A stretch of 64,000 nucleotides of DNA. Source: Mycobacterium kiyosense. Its GTDB lineage: Bacteria; Actinomycetota; Actinomycetes; Mycobacteriales; Mycobacteriaceae. The notes beneath the pieces are model-generated. The model did no database searches, had not been told where the DNA came from, and saw only the letters and a list, made by a program, of their open reading frames with translations. Position 1 is the stretch's first letter, and the number at the start of each line of letters is the position of its first letter. A program made the position numbers and the translations under genes. Of the stretch, positions 18,920 to 28,828 are shown in pieces. The stretch lies in the NCBI GenBank assembly GCA_021654635.1, contig AP025179.1, positions 2,356,001-2,420,000 of the forward strand, in the 5' to 3' direction.

Positions 18920-20550
18920 CTATTCGGGGTCGGCGGGGTCGAGCAGCTGCACTTCTTCCAGGTCCATCGCCGCCTGCACCTCACGCAACACGATGTCGTC
19001 GATCAAGTTCTGGTTGCGCAACGCGGTGACGGCCTGACGTTGGCGGTCCAATACGGCCAACCGCACCTTGCGGGCCAGGGCGGAGCGTTCGGCCAAGTGG
19101 TTGGCGCAGTCGTCGTCGGGGTCGGCCAGCACGATCGCGGCCCGCTCCTCGTACTCCATGCTGAGCCGCTTGAACAGTTCGGGGCCGACCCCCAGCTCCG
19201 CGGCGATCTGCGGCAGTGCCTCGCGGGCGGTTTCGACGCTGCGGGTGCGGGCCAGCTGCAATTCGTCGGCTTGGGCGACGTCCTCGGGCAGCCGGGCCCA
19301 CCGCACTACGGCGGGCAGCGTGCTGCCCTGCACCAGCACGGTGACCAGGATGACGACGACCACCACGTAGATCAGCAGGTTGCGGTCCGGGAACGGGGCG
19401 CCCTGGTGCACGGTCAACGGGACCGCCAGTGCGGCGGCCAGCGACACCGCCCCGCGGAAGCCGGCCCAGCTGGCTGGTGACGCAGCGTTGCCGGAACGGG
19501 ACGTGCCGTTGGGGGCCGCTTCGCCAGCGCGTCGGTGATGCGGCCCAACACCGTGGAGAACTCCACCCAGGCGATCCGCGTCGCCACCACCACCCCGGTG
19601 ACGGCCAGCGCCAGGTAGGTGGCGCGCGGCAGGCCGCCGCTGTCGACGTCGGTGATGTGGCGGATTGCGCCGGGGATCTGCACGCCGACGAACACCCACA
19701 GCGAGCCGTTGATCAGGAACGTGGTGATGTCCCAGAACGCGTAGGACTGCAGCCGCGACCGCGCCCGGATCACCCTCGGCCCGGTGTAGGTGAGCACCAG
19801 CGCCGACACCAGCACCGCGACCACACCGCTGCAATCCAGCGACTGGGCGAGCAGGAACGCCGCGAACGGGGTCAGCAGGCTCAGCGCCCCCTCCTCGAGC
19901 GGCTCGTCGATGCGCCGGCGCAGCAGCGTGACCAGCCCGCCGACCAGCAGCCCGGCCACGATCCCACCGAGGTAGGACAGCACGAACCGGACGACCAGCG
20001 CGGCGGGCCCGACCTCGCGAGCGCCCTCGGCGACCGCCACGGTCACCGCGAACAGCACCAGTGCGGTGCCGTCGTTGATCAGACTCTCGCCGCGCAGCAC
20101 GGTCAGCGCGCGCCGCGGCAGCCGTTTGGCCAGGCCGGCGACGGCGGCCGCGTCGGTGGGCGACAGCACCGCACCCAGCACGGCGGCGGTGTGCGGCTCC
20201 ATGCCCAGCGCGCGGGCCGTCCACGAGACGGCGAAGGCGGTCGCGATCACCAGGCCGATGCTGGACATGATGATGATGCGCAGGTTGGTGCGCATTTCCC
20301 GGAAGCTGGTGTTCAGGCTCTCCCAGTACAGGATCGCCGGCAGGAACAGCAACAGGACGATCTCGCCGTCGATCTCGACGTTGCCGAAACGCGGGATCAG
20401 CCCAAGCAGCGTGCCCAGCACGATCAGCAGGACGGGCGGACCTACCCGATAGCGCCGCCCGAGGAGCGTTCCGACGACCACGGTGGTGACCAGCGTGACG
20501 ATGACGACGAGGCCGAACACCAGCCCATCGTGCCGCACGCCAGCGGCCAC
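18920..20550 (-). CDS. Na+/H+ antiporter, CPA1 family (frameshifted in this sequence)
   Basis: The corrected product is 543 residues: about 12 hydrophobic helices, then a cytoplasmic helical tail (DELQLARTRSVETAREAL...). The ion-site region GAVLSPTDAAAVAGL and GESLINDGTALVLF is characteristic of CPA1 exchangers. The frame breaks at about 19510: the first helices end at ITDALAKRPP, and the rest (NGTSRSGN, then FRGAVSLAAALAVP) is in another frame. The G5 run on the plus strand needs one more G. GTG 20550 is the start used. It probably expels Na+ or K+ and controls pH. Confidence 0.8.
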
Positions 20551-20580
20551 CGCCCGCCCGGAGGGCGCTCGGCGCGCCCG

Positions 20581-21696
20581 CTAGCTGCAGTCGCAGCAAT
20601 CCCCGCAGTCGCAGCAGCACGAGTCGCCCTCGCCGCAGCAGGAGTCGCAGCAGCAGTCACATTCGCAGTCGCAGCAACACGCGTCGGTGCAGTTGCTCCA
20701 CCAGGTTTCCTTGCGCTGTTGCTCGGGTGGCAGCTGGCCGGGCGGAATCTCGCCGGGCGGAAAGTTCCCAAACGGCTCGTTGCCGAAGTTGATCCCCTCC
20801 TGCTCCCCATGCGGCGACCCGTGGGGGTAATTGGCGTTGCGGCTGGGCTGACCGAAGGTGCGTGTGACGGCGCGGCGCAGCTCCTTGGTCAGCAGCCGGC
20901 GGGGTAGCCGCCCGTCGGTGAAGTCGACCTCGGCCAGAGCCAGTTCGATGCCCAGCACCGCGTCGTCACACAGCGCCCGGACTTCAGGCAGCGACGTTGC
21001 GGTCGCGGCCAACGGGTTCCACTTTCCCCGGACCAGGTCGTCGCGGTAGTCCTCGACCGCGTCGAGCAGATGCGCCACCCGCCCGAACAGCTGCCCGACC
21101 TCACGCAGCGGCGCCTCGTTGGCCGGGCGTCCGGCCAGCACCGCGGTGTGGGCGAACGCGGCGGCCACCGCGGTCTCGGTCGGCTCGGTCACGGCCAGCA
21201 GTGAGCTGCCCGTTCCGGCCGTCGCCTCGAGCTCGACCTGCCGGTCCATCGCGGCCACCAGCACGTCGGCGTCGAAACCCAGCGTGTGGCCGGTGTCGGT
21301 GCCGCGACGCACCCAGCGTTCGGCAATGCGACGCGCCGCGGGCCGGATGGCCGCCGCGCCGACCAGTCCGTCGCGGTCGTCGACGTGGTCGCGCACCTTG
21401 GCCGCGGCCAGCGCCAACGACACCACCGCGGCCAGCTTCACGCATTCACCGGTCGCCACGTCCGCGCGCCTCATGCCACGCAGCGGGCACGGCCCGGCGG
21501 TGCGGCGGCCCGGCTTCGCCGCGGACTGCGCTTCGACGAGCAGCGAGACGATCAGGCCGTCGTAATTGGTGGCGATCCGGGCGGCCTGACCGTAGTCGTC
21601 GCGCAGCGCCAGGCACAGGCCGCACAGTTGGGCCCGCCAGGCCGCGGAGAGTTCGCTGCCGAGCCGGTGACGGCAGGGCCGAATGATGCCAAACAC
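20581..21696 (-). CDS. DUF5685 family protein with cysteine-rich C-terminal tail
   Basis: 371 residues from a GTG. The body is helical with conserved cysteines near the start (IIRPCRHRLG, LCGLCLALRDDYG) and in GPCPLRGMRR, as in actinobacterial DUF5685 proteins (sometimes loosely called regulators). The last 35 residues hold about 18 cysteines mixed with Asp/Glu/Ser in CCCDC-type blocks, and a Pro/Gln/Gly linker precedes them. Such a tail could bind metal or zinc, though that is inference. Function unknown. It is 30 bp from the antiporter gene, same strand. Confidence 0.8.
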   Translation of the reverse strand: MFGIIRPCRHRLGSELSAAWRAQLCGLCLALRDDYGQAARIATNYDGLIVSLLVEAQSAAKPGRRTAGPCPLRGMRRADVATGECVKLAAVVSLALAAAKVRDHVDDRDGLVGAAAIRPAARRIAERWVRRGTDTGHTLGFDADVLVAAMDRQVELEATAGTGSSLLAVTEPTETAVAAAFAHTAVLAGRPANEAPLREVGQLFGRVAHLLDAVEDYRDDLVRGKWNPLAATATSLPEVRALCDDAVLGIELALAEVDFTDGRLPRRLLTKELRRAVTRTFGQPSRNANYPHGSPHGEQEGINFGNEPFGNFPPGEIPPGQLPPEQQRKETWWSNCTDACCCDCECDCCCDSCCGEGDSCCCDCGDCCDCS

Positions 21697-21830
21697 GGAC
21701 TGAAGCTACCCGACCAACTGGGCTTTTGCGCGCAGAACGCGGTGTCGGTAGCCGAGCCAGCAGAACTTTACTGCGATCCGCGGCGCCGAAAGCCTTAGCC
21801 GTCTCGCGTTCGCGGCATAGGGTCGATGCT

Positions 21831-22251
21831 GTGCAGACCCGACTCCTGGCGCTGGCCGCCGCGCTGCTGATGCTGGCGGCGTTGTTCGAGCCCGAGCAAG
21901 TCGTCGACCAAGACCATCGAGGTCTCCATCGACGACGTGTTGCAGCAGAACGTCATCACCCGCGACGGCACGCTGGCCGTCGGCGACACGCTCAAGCTGT
22001 CGCTGGGCGCCAACCACAGCACCCCGTACCGCTGGACCGCCGACCCGAAGATCGCCGACGGTACCATCCTGCGGCAGGCCAGCCACGAGTACTTCCACGG
22101 CGACACCGGCCGGGTGGGCTCGCCCGGCACCGAGGTGTGGACGTTTACCGCGTTACGGTCGGGCAAGACGACGATCGTCGCCAGCTATGGCCCGATCGTC
22201 GGTGACGCCGCGCCGTCGTGCACGTTCACCGCAAACGTGACAGTCCAATAG
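21831..22251 (+). CDS. I42 (chagasin-like) protease inhibitor lipoprotein (frameshifted in this sequence)
   Basis: A GTG at 21831 begins a lipoprotein signal ([16 protein letters not shown]). The lipobox cysteine appears only when one T is removed at about 21882, giving [12 protein letters not shown] and joining the frame of [16 protein letters not shown]. The 139-residue corrected product has the I42 motifs: [18 protein letters not shown], a GTEVWTF loop and [12 protein letters not shown]42 proteins inhibit papain-like cysteine proteases. It probably sits on the outer face of the membrane. Confidence 0.75.
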
Positions 22252-22271
22252 GTCCGACAGGGGAGACGCCG

Positions 22272-22967
22272 ATGACGACCGTCGATTTCCACTTCGACCC
22301 GATGTGCCCGTTCGCCTATCAGACTTCGCTGTGGATCCGCGAGGTCCGCGCGCAACTGGGCATCACGATCGACTGGCGGTTCTTCAGCCTGGAGGAGGTC
22401 AACCGGGTCGAGGGCAAGAAGCACCCGTGGCAGCGCGACTGGTCCTACGGCTGGTCGCTGATGCGGATCGGCGCGTTGCTGCGCCGCACCGACATGGACC
22501 TGCTCGACCGCTGGTACGGCGCGATCGGTCACGAGCTGCACACGCTCGGCGGCAAACCGCACGATCCCTTGGTGGCGCGCGGACTGTTGGCCTCGATCGG
22601 CGTGGACGAGTCGACTCTGGATGCGGCACTTGCCGATTCGACCACCCACGACGACGTGCGTGCCGAGCACCAGCGAGTCGTCGAGGCGGGCGGCTTCGGG
22701 GTGCCGACGCTATTTCTCAACGGGCAGTGCCTGTTTGGTCCGGTGCTGGTGGACCCGCCGTCGGGTGCCGACGCCGTGAAGTTGTGGAATGTGGTCACCG
22801 GCATGGCGGAACTGCCGCACGTCTACGAGCTGCAGCGGCCCAAGTCGGCCGCGGACGCCGAGTTGATCGGCCGCAGCCTGAGACCGTATCTGGACGGTCG
22901 CGACTGGGTGAGCATCAACCGCGGTGAGGTTGTCGACGTCGAGCGGTTGGCTGGCGGGGCTTCCTGA
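22272..22967 (+). CDS. DsbA/HCCA-isomerase-like thioredoxin-fold protein
   Basis: 231 residues from ATG 22272. The N-terminus reads [18 protein letters not shown], the thioredoxin-fold strand and active-site loop of the DsbA/FrnE/2-hydroxychromene-2-carboxylate isomerase family. Only one cysteine is present in CPFA, so a glutathione- or mycothiol-dependent isomerase or reductase is more likely than a disulfide oxidase. [15 protein letters not shown] near residue 150 is the cis-proline region. No signal peptide, so it is cytoplasmic. Confidence 0.8.
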   Translation: MTTVDFHFDPMCPFAYQTSLWIREVRAQLGITIDWRFFSLEEVNRVEGKKHPWQRDWSYGWSLMRIGALLRRTDMDLLDRWYGAIGHELHTLGGKPHDPLVARGLLASIGVDESTLDAALADSTTHDDVRAEHQRVVEAGGFGVPTLFLNGQCLFGPVLVDPPSGADAVKLWNVVTGMAELPHVYELQRPKSAADAELIGRSLRPYLDGRDWVSINRGEVVDVERLAGGAS

Positions 22968-23074
22968 CGTCCTGACCTGGGTCGGCGCCGGATTGTGTTG
23001 TTTCGCACGTTACGCGTGCGGATCTTTTGGGCACACTGGGAGGCGATTATCGTTCCAGCGAAAGGATTTCCGTT

Positions 23075-24475
23075 TTGTCCTCACCGGATCACCGCTCACG
23101 TGCCGGAACCCAGTTCGGGCCGTACGAACTGCGCTCGCTGATCGGCGAGGGCGCAGCGGGCGAGGTCTACGAGGCATACGACACCCGCAAGGACCAGGCG
23201 GTGGCGGTCAAGCTGTTGCCCACCGAGTTCGCCGCGAATCCGCGCTTCCAGCAACGGTTGTCCCGGGTGGCGGCGCTGCGCGATCCGCACGTCTTGCCGG
23301 TGTACCACTTCGGTGAGATCTCCGGCGTGCCTTACCTGGACACCCGTCTGATCGATGGCGGCACGCTGCGGGACTTGCTGCGTGAGCAGGGCACGCTGGA
23401 ACCGCCACGCGCGGCGCGCATTGTCGCGCAGGTGGCTGCCGCGCTGGACGCTGCGCATGCCCTGGGTTTGGTGCACGGTGACGTCCGGCCGGAGAACGTG
23501 TTGCTCACCTCGGAGGACTTCGCCTATCTCGACTTTGCTGTTGATCCGGCCGGATCCCCGGTGTATCTGGCACCGGAACGCTTGGGCGGCGGCCGAATTG
23601 GGCCCCCGAGTGACATCTATTCGCTGACGTGCGTGCTGTACGAGTGCCTCACCGGCAGGCCGCCGTTCGAGGACGACGACGAGCGGGAGGTGCTCAACGC
23701 ACACATGTTCGGGGCGCCGCCACGGCCCAGCATCATGGGCCGGGCGATCAACCGCGAGTTCGACGGCATCATTGCCCAGGGGATGGCCAAACAGCCTGCG
23801 GCACGGTTTGTTTGCGCCGCCGAGTTGGCCAGCGCCGCCGGGGAGGCCGCGCTGTGGGACCAGCCGGCGCTGGTCAGCGGGCCGCCGCTGAGTGAGCCCC
23901 GGCTGAGCCCGCCGCCGAGTGAGCCGCCCAAGACGCGGCCGTTCGAGGTGGTGCGGGAGCCCTCGCGGAGGCCGCCGACGGTGAGCCGGGTCGTGCTGAG
24001 CGGGGTGACGGCCGTGCTGTTCGTCGTCGCCGTGACATTGGCGGGGGTGCTGGCTTTCACCAACCACCGGCACGCGCCGACCACCGTCGCATCGGCGCCC
24101 TCGGCGGCGCCGCCGGTGACATCGACACCTTCAGCGCCGTTCCTGTCGCACCCGGTGCAGGGCGCCGACGCCCTGGGATTCATCGGGCATTCGGCGCGCT
24201 GCGATCCTGGGAACCCGCCCGCCGCGGTGGTGCGCACGGCCAAGTCGCTGGCGGTGGTGTGCCAAACCAGCGCCGGCTATTACTACCGCGGTGAACGGAT
24301 TCGGGACGGCGCCAACATCGAGATCTCCAACGCGGTGCGGTCGGCGGGGGGATTCGACGTGACCAATCCGGCCAACGGTGTCCGCTACGAGGTGCGCCCG
24401 AATCAGCTGACCATCCTTAGCGGCCGGCACGTCGACTCGGCTGAGCCGGTGTTGCAGTACGCGTCGGCAGCCTGA
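23075..24475 (+). CDS. Membrane-anchored Ser/Thr protein kinase homologue, predicted pseudokinase
   Basis: 466 residues from TTG 23075, preceded by AAAGGA with 8-bp spacing. An N-terminal kinase fold (residues ~15-275), a Pro-rich linker, one membrane helix (~305-328) and an external domain with paired cysteines follow. The glycine loop (GEGAAGEV) and lysine (VAVK, K46) are kept. But the alpha-C glutamate segment reads RLSRVAALRDPH, HRD-x-K is HGDVR (134-138), DFG is DFA, and the activation segment to APE is only about 12 residues. The other STPKs in this window have normal motifs. A signalling scaffold or MviN-like pseudokinase is inferred. Confidence 0.8.
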   Translation: MSSPDHRSRAGTQFGPYELRSLIGEGAAGEVYEAYDTRKDQAVAVKLLPTEFAANPRFQQRLSRVAALRDPHVLPVYHFGEISGVPYLDTRLIDGGTLRDLLREQGTLEPPRAARIVAQVAAALDAAHALGLVHGDVRPENVLLTSEDFAYLDFAVDPAGSPVYLAPERLGGGRIGPPSDIYSLTCVLYECLTGRPPFEDDDEREVLNAHMFGAPPRPSIMGRAINREFDGIIAQGMAKQPAARFVCAAELASAAGEAALWDQPALVSGPPLSEPRLSPPPSEPPKTRPFEVVREPSRRPPTVSRVVLSGVTAVLFVVAVTLAGVLAFTNHRHAPTTVASAPSAAPPVTSTPSAPFLSHPVQGADALGFIGHSARCDPGNPPAAVVRTAKSLAVVCQTSAGYYYRGERIRDGANIEISNAVRSAGGFDVTNPANGVRYEVRPNQLTILSGRHVDSAEPVLQYASAA

Positions 24476-24524
24476 CTTGGAGTACGGCGACAGTAGCGCC
24501 CTGGCCGGCTGAGGGAGCCGAAAA

Positions 24525-25904
24525 TCATCCCTCGCCGAACACCACTCCCGGGTTGAGGATTCCGGCCGGGTCGAAGCTTTCCTTGATGCGACGGAGCAAC
24601 GCGACCTTGGCCGGGTCTTCGAGTTCGGCGAAATACGCCGCCTTGGCCCGGCCGAGCCCATGCTCGCCGGAGATCGCGCCACCCAATTCCATTGCCAGCG
24701 CGAAGATATCGGTCATCAGTTTCTTGCGGGCCACCGGATCCTTGCACAACACCGCCAGATGCACGTTGCCGTCGCCGGCGTGCCCACAACCGGCCACCCC
24801 GCCGCCGGCCGAGGTGGCCATCTCCCGCACGGCGGCAAGGAATTGCGGCATCGCGGCGCGCGGTACCACGGTGTCGACGATGTCGTCGGCGCCGATCGCC
24901 TTCGCCGTCCAGAACGCTTTTTCGCGCGCCTCGATAAGTTTGCGCGCGGCACCGCCTTCCAGCACATAGCAGTCGACCGCGCCCAACTCGGCGAGCAGCT
25001 CGGCGACCTGCTCGACATCTTCGTCTAGGCGACCTTCATTCCGATTCTCCAGAGCCACAACAAGATACGCCTGACAGCTGTCGCTGACCTGTTCGGGGAT
25101 GCCCAGCTCCAGGTGCTGGGTGTAGACGATCGCGGCCATCGTCATGTTGTCGACGTATTCCAGGATGTAGGGGGAAAGACCCTGCGCCAGCACGGCCGGC
25201 ACCGCCGTCATCACCTGGTCGAAGTCGGCGAACGGCGCCAGCACGGTGGCGCTGTGCTCCAGCCGCGGATACAGCTTGACGATCACCTCGGTGGCCAGCG
25301 CCAGCGTCCCCTCGGAGCCGACGATCAATTGCGTCAGGTCGTAGCCCGTCGAGACCTTGGCGATCCGACCGCCGGTGCGGATGATCTCGCCCGTCGGCAA
25401 CACCGCCTGCAACCCGAGGATGTTGTGCCGGGCCACCCCGTACTTGACCGCCTGCATCCCGCCGGCGTTGGTGCCGACGTTTCCGCCCACGCTGGACGAC
25501 AGCTCACCCGGGTGCACCATGTAGCGCAGCCCGTGCGGGTCGGTCGCGGCGTCGAGTTCGGTCAGCGTCACGCCGGGCTGCACGACGGCGACCTGGTTGG
25601 TGGTGTCGACCTCCAGCACGGCGTTCATCCGTTCGAACGAGATCAGCAGCCCGCCGGGCTGCGGCCGGGCCGCACCCGACAGTCCGGATCCCGATCCGCG
25701 CGCGGTCACTGGAATGCCGTGCTCCCCGGCGGCCACCAACAACGCCGCCACTTCCTCCGCACTGGCGGGCTTGGCGACGTAGGCCGGCTTGACCGGCGCC
25801 AGCGTCAACTCCTCGTCGTGTGCGTAGTCGTCGGGAATCGCGTCGCCGGTCACCAGGTGGTGCTCTCCGACGATATGCGCCAGCCGCGCCGCTATGTCGC
25901 TCAC
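24525..25904 (-). CDS. FAD-linked oxidase, GlcD/D-lactate dehydrogenase type
   Basis: 459 residues. An N-terminal PCMH FAD-binding domain (VTARGSGSGLSGAA near 70, GGNVGTNAGGMQAVKYG near 140) and a C-terminal FAD-oxidase domain with GCGHAGDGNVHL near 377 and ISGEHGLGRAK near 415. This architecture oxidises 2-hydroxy acids such as glycolate or D-lactate. There is no Fe-S domain in the chain. It converges on the pseudokinase gene. Substrate not determined. Confidence 0.88.
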   Translation of the reverse strand: MSDIAARLAHIVGEHHLVTGDAIPDDYAHDEELTLAPVKPAYVAKPASAEEVAALLVAAGEHGIPVTARGSGSGLSGAARPQPGGLLISFERMNAVLEVDTTNQVAVVQPGVTLTELDAATDPHGLRYMVHPGELSSSVGGNVGTNAGGMQAVKYGVARHNILGLQAVLPTGEIIRTGGRIAKVSTGYDLTQLIVGSEGTLALATEVIVKLYPRLEHSATVLAPFADFDQVMTAVPAVLAQGLSPYILEYVDNMTMAAIVYTQHLELGIPEQVSDSCQAYLVVALENRNEGRLDEDVEQVAELLAELGAVDCYVLEGGAARKLIEAREKAFWTAKAIGADDIVDTVVPRAAMPQFLAAVREMATSAGGGVAGCGHAGDGNVHLAVLCKDPVARKKLMTDIFALAMELGGAISGEHGLGRAKAAYFAELEDPAKVALLRRIKESFDPAGILNPGVVFGEG

Positions 25905-25986
25905 AGCGACTCAATCTATCTTCGTCCCGCCAAGTTGGGACTTCCGACTCTCACCCGTGGGCGTACCGCGGCGAATAGTGAAAATT

Positions 25987-27372
25987 ATGGAGCGTTTGTC
26001 AGCATTGGACGCAGCTTTCCTCGAAGTCGAAGACTCCGATCCGCACGTGAGCCTGGCGATCGGCGGCGTGTCGATCATGGAAGGGCCCGCACCGGGTTTC
26101 GACGAGTTCGTCGCCGCCTTCAGCGAACGGGTGCAGAACATTCCCCGTTGCACCCAGATGCTGCACCGGCATTCGCTCGACATCGGATCCCCGGAATGGG
26201 TGGAGGACCCGCACTTCGACATCAGCCGGCACCTGCACCACCGGGCGGTGCTGGCGCCCGGCGGGGATGCCGAGCTGTTCGAGTTGGTCGCCGCCATCAT
26301 GGAACGCCGGCTGGACCGGGAACGCCCGCTGTGGGACTGCTTCGTCATCGAAGGGCTCAGCGACGGGCGCTGGGCGGTGCTGACCAAGCTGCATCACTGC
26401 ATCGCCGACGGCATTGCCACCACCCAGATGCTGGCGCAATTCAGCGACGACGGCGGTGGCGAATCATTCGCCACCCACATCCACGCCGCCACCGAACCCG
26501 AGCAGCGCTGGCGCCTGACGATGAATCTCAATCCGCTGAGCTGGGCCCGCAGCGCCGTCAGCGCCGGCCGCGCCGTCGAGCACGCGGCGTGGGGTGCCGC
26601 CGGACTGACCGCCAGCCTGTTCAGCCCGGCGCCGTCCACGTCGTTGAGCGGGCCGGTCACCAAAATGCGGCGTTACGCCGTCGCGCGGGTGAAGCTGGCC
26701 GATCTGCACGAGGTCGCCGACGCCTTCGACGTGACACTCAACGACGTCGCGCTGGCCGCGATCACGTCCAGTTACCGGCGCCTGCTGCTCGAGCGCGGAG
26801 AGAAGCCCAGCCGCAACTCGCTGCGCACACTGGTCCCGGTGTCGGTGCGTGGGATGAACCACTTCAACATGACCGACAACCAGGTCTCGGCGATGCTGCC
26901 GCTGCTGCCCGTCGACGAGGACGACCCGGTCACCCAGCTGGAGCTGGTGCACGACCGGCTTACCGCGGCCAAGGGCAGCGGGCAGCGCGAGGGTGGCAAC
27001 GCGGTCATCTCGCTGGCCAAGAACGTGCCGTTTGTGTTGTCCGCGTGGATGGTTCGGTTGCTGAGCCGGCTGCCGCAGCGGGCGGTGGTGGCGCTGGCGA
27101 CGAATGTGCCGGGCCCGAGGACCGAACAGAAGCTGCTGGGCCGTCGGGTGCTGGAGATGCTGCCGATCCCGCCGATCGCGCTGAACCTGCGCACCGGTGT
27201 CGCGATGGTCAGTTACGCCGATAGCTTCATCTTCGGCATCACCGGCGACTACGAGAACGCACCCGATGTGACGGCGCTGGCCTCGGGAATCGAGCAGGGG
27301 GTGGCGCGGCTGGTCGAGATCACCCACGCCCTGCGGGTCAAGCGGCGCACCAAGCCCCGCGCCGCGGTGTGA
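25987..27372 (+). CDS. Wax ester synthase/diacylglycerol acyltransferase (WS/DGAT, Tgs-type)
   Basis: 461 residues from ATG 25987, which starts at MERLSALDAAFLEVED, the usual N-terminus of mycobacterial Tgs proteins. The catalytic HHxxxDG motif is in LTKLHHCIADG near residue 135-142. A second conserved stretch, TNVPGPRTEQKLLGR, lies near 376. It transfers acyl groups from acyl-CoA to diacylglycerol or fatty alcohol to make storage lipid. It is divergent from the FAD oxidase gene and followed by a strong hairpin. Confidence 0.92.
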   Translation: MERLSALDAAFLEVEDSDPHVSLAIGGVSIMEGPAPGFDEFVAAFSERVQNIPRCTQMLHRHSLDIGSPEWVEDPHFDISRHLHHRAVLAPGGDAELFELVAAIMERRLDRERPLWDCFVIEGLSDGRWAVLTKLHHCIADGIATTQMLAQFSDDGGGESFATHIHAATEPEQRWRLTMNLNPLSWARSAVSAGRAVEHAAWGAAGLTASLFSPAPSTSLSGPVTKMRRYAVARVKLADLHEVADAFDVTLNDVALAAITSSYRRLLLERGEKPSRNSLRTLVPVSVRGMNHFNMTDNQVSAMLPLLPVDEDDPVTQLELVHDRLTAAKGSGQREGGNAVISLAKNVPFVLSAWMVRLLSRLPQRAVVALATNVPGPRTEQKLLGRRVLEMLPIPPIALNLRTGVAMVSYADSFIFGITGDYENAPDVTALASGIEQGVARLVEITHALRVKRRTKPRAAV

Positions 27373-27421
27373 AGGTGACCGGCAGCTTGGCCAGCCCCGG
27401 TCATGCGCGGGTTGCTCAGGT

Positions 27422-27450
27422 GGTAGTCGACGCCTTATTCGTCGACTACC
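27422..27450. terminator. Perfect 10-bp hairpin after the WS/DGAT gene
   Basis: GGTAGTCGAC (27422-27431) and GTCGACTACC (27441-27450) are perfect reverse complements around a 9-nt loop, 50 bp after the WS/DGAT stop. No T-tract follows, which is common for mycobacterial terminators. Confidence 0.55.
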
Positions 27451-27535
27451 CTGCCGCGCCGTGCGCTGCCTGAGGCCGCGGCGCGTGGGCGTACTGGGCT
27501 ATCTTTGCACTAATACGCTCTGGGCCGATCGGAAT

Positions 27536-27593
27536 CGCTCGGGCTCGCTCGGGTCTGTTCGGGTTCGCTCGGCTCGGCTCGGGGGCCGCTCGG
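27536..27593. repeat. Degenerate GCTCGGG tandem repeat
   Basis: About eight imperfect copies of a 6-9 bp unit around GCTCGG or TTCGGG fill the 60 bp before the first M24 gene. They sit where its promoter or leader would be. Confidence 0.5.
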
Positions 27594-27601
27594 AAAAGTA
27601 G

Positions 27602-28828
27602 GTGGGTGACATCAAGGACTGGGCGGCAGGGGCCACCATCGGCGGCGTGGCGATCCCGGACAAGCCGGACCTGACCCGGATGCGCCGGGAGCGGTTCGCG
27701 CGGCTGCAGACCGAGATGGCGACGCAGGGTCTGGACGGCCTGGTGTTGGTGACGTCGAGTGCGGTGACGTATGCGACCGGGGTCGCGATGCCGGCGATGG
27801 ACGGCGACCGGGCGGCGTTGTTCCGTGCGGTGGCGATCGTGGTGCGCGGTGAGGCGATGGTGCACCTGTACTCGATGGTCGCCGACGCGGTGCCGCTGGG
27901 CGTGCATCTGCATCCGCCGCTGTTCCCGGATCTGGACGACGGTATCTCGGAGTTCGCGTCGGAGTTGTCGGAGCATTTCAAGAAGGGTGCGCGGGTGGGG
28001 ATTGACCACTTCTCGCACCCGATGATCCGTGGTTTGCAGGGTGTTTCGTGCGCGGACGCGTCCGGGGTGATGGGTGCGGTGAAGTTGCTCAAGACGGTGG
28101 ATGAGGTTGCCTGCATCCGGCAGGTGCAGCTGCTCAACGAGCTGGCGATGGAAGATGCGTTGCGGGCCTTGCGGGTTGGGGTGCGCCAGACCGACCTGAG
28201 TGCGGTGTTTCTGCGGCGGGTGTTCGAGCTCGGGGCGTCGGCGGGCGGGATCGACCCGATCTGGCAGGTGATGGCACCTTCGCAGGCCGCGGGACCGTGG
28301 ACCTCACACGGCGATCTGGCTTATCCGACGGTCACCACGGATCGATTTTTGCGGTACGGCGACGTGGTGTGGGTGGATGCCGGGATCATGTGGGAGGGGT
28401 ACGCCTCGGATTACGGACGCACCTGGTTGGTGGGCCGGGGGCCGAATGCCGTGGAGCGTAAGCAGTTTCGCCGATGGCGGACGGTGGTCGACGCGTGCCT
28501 GGACATCTTGGCGCCCGGGGTGACCGGTGCGGAGCTCACGCGCAAGGCCGTGGAGACCAACGGCGGGGTGCGGCCCTGGATGACGCATTTCTATCTGGCG
28601 CACGGGGTGGGTGTCGACAGTGCCGAGATGCCGCTGATCGGGACCGACCTCGGTGATGATTTCGATGCGCAGCTGGTGATGCAGCCGGGGACGGTGCTGG
28701 TGCTGGAGCCGGTGATCTGGGACGACGGTGAGGGCGGGTATCGCGCCGAAGACATTGTGGCGGTGACCGATCGGGGCTGGGTCAAGCTGAGCGGGTCTAA
28801 TTACGATCCTTTCGGGAGCTTCTCGTGA
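27602..28828 (+). CDS. M24 family metallopeptidase (Xaa-Pro peptidase-like)
   Basis: 408 residues from GTG 27602. An N-terminal creatinase-type domain is followed by the pita-bread catalytic domain. All five metal ligands can be placed: Asp in VVWVDAG, Asp in ASDYGRTW, His in LAHGVGVD, Glu in LEPVIW and Glu in RAEDIVAV. It is therefore a probable di-metal aminopeptidase or related hydrolase. It overlaps the second M24 gene by 4 bp (GTGA), suggesting paired action. Confidence 0.85.
   Translation: MGDIKDWAAGATIGGVAIPDKPDLTRMRRERFARLQTEMATQGLDGLVLVTSSAVTYATGVAMPAMDGDRAALFRAVAIVVRGEAMVHLYSMVADAVPLGVHLHPPLFPDLDDGISEFASELSEHFKKGARVGIDHFSHPMIRGLQGVSCADASGVMGAVKLLKTVDEVACIRQVQLLNELAMEDALRALRVGVRQTDLSAVFLRRVFELGASAGGIDPIWQVMAPSQAAGPWTSHGDLAYPTVTTDRFLRYGDVVWVDAGIMWEGYASDYGRTWLVGRGPNAVERKQFRRWRTVVDACLDILAPGVTGAELTRKAVETNGGVRPWMTHFYLAHGVGVDSAEMPLIGTDLGDDFDAQLVMQPGTVLVLEPVIWDDGEGGYRAEDIVAVTDRGWVKLSGSNYDPFGSFS

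Noticed and set aside
24506..24520. CGGCT-GAGGG-AGCCG hairpin between convergent genes
   Set aside because: Only 5 bp of stem and the adjacent A-run is on the wrong side for the plus-strand gene; not a convincing terminator.
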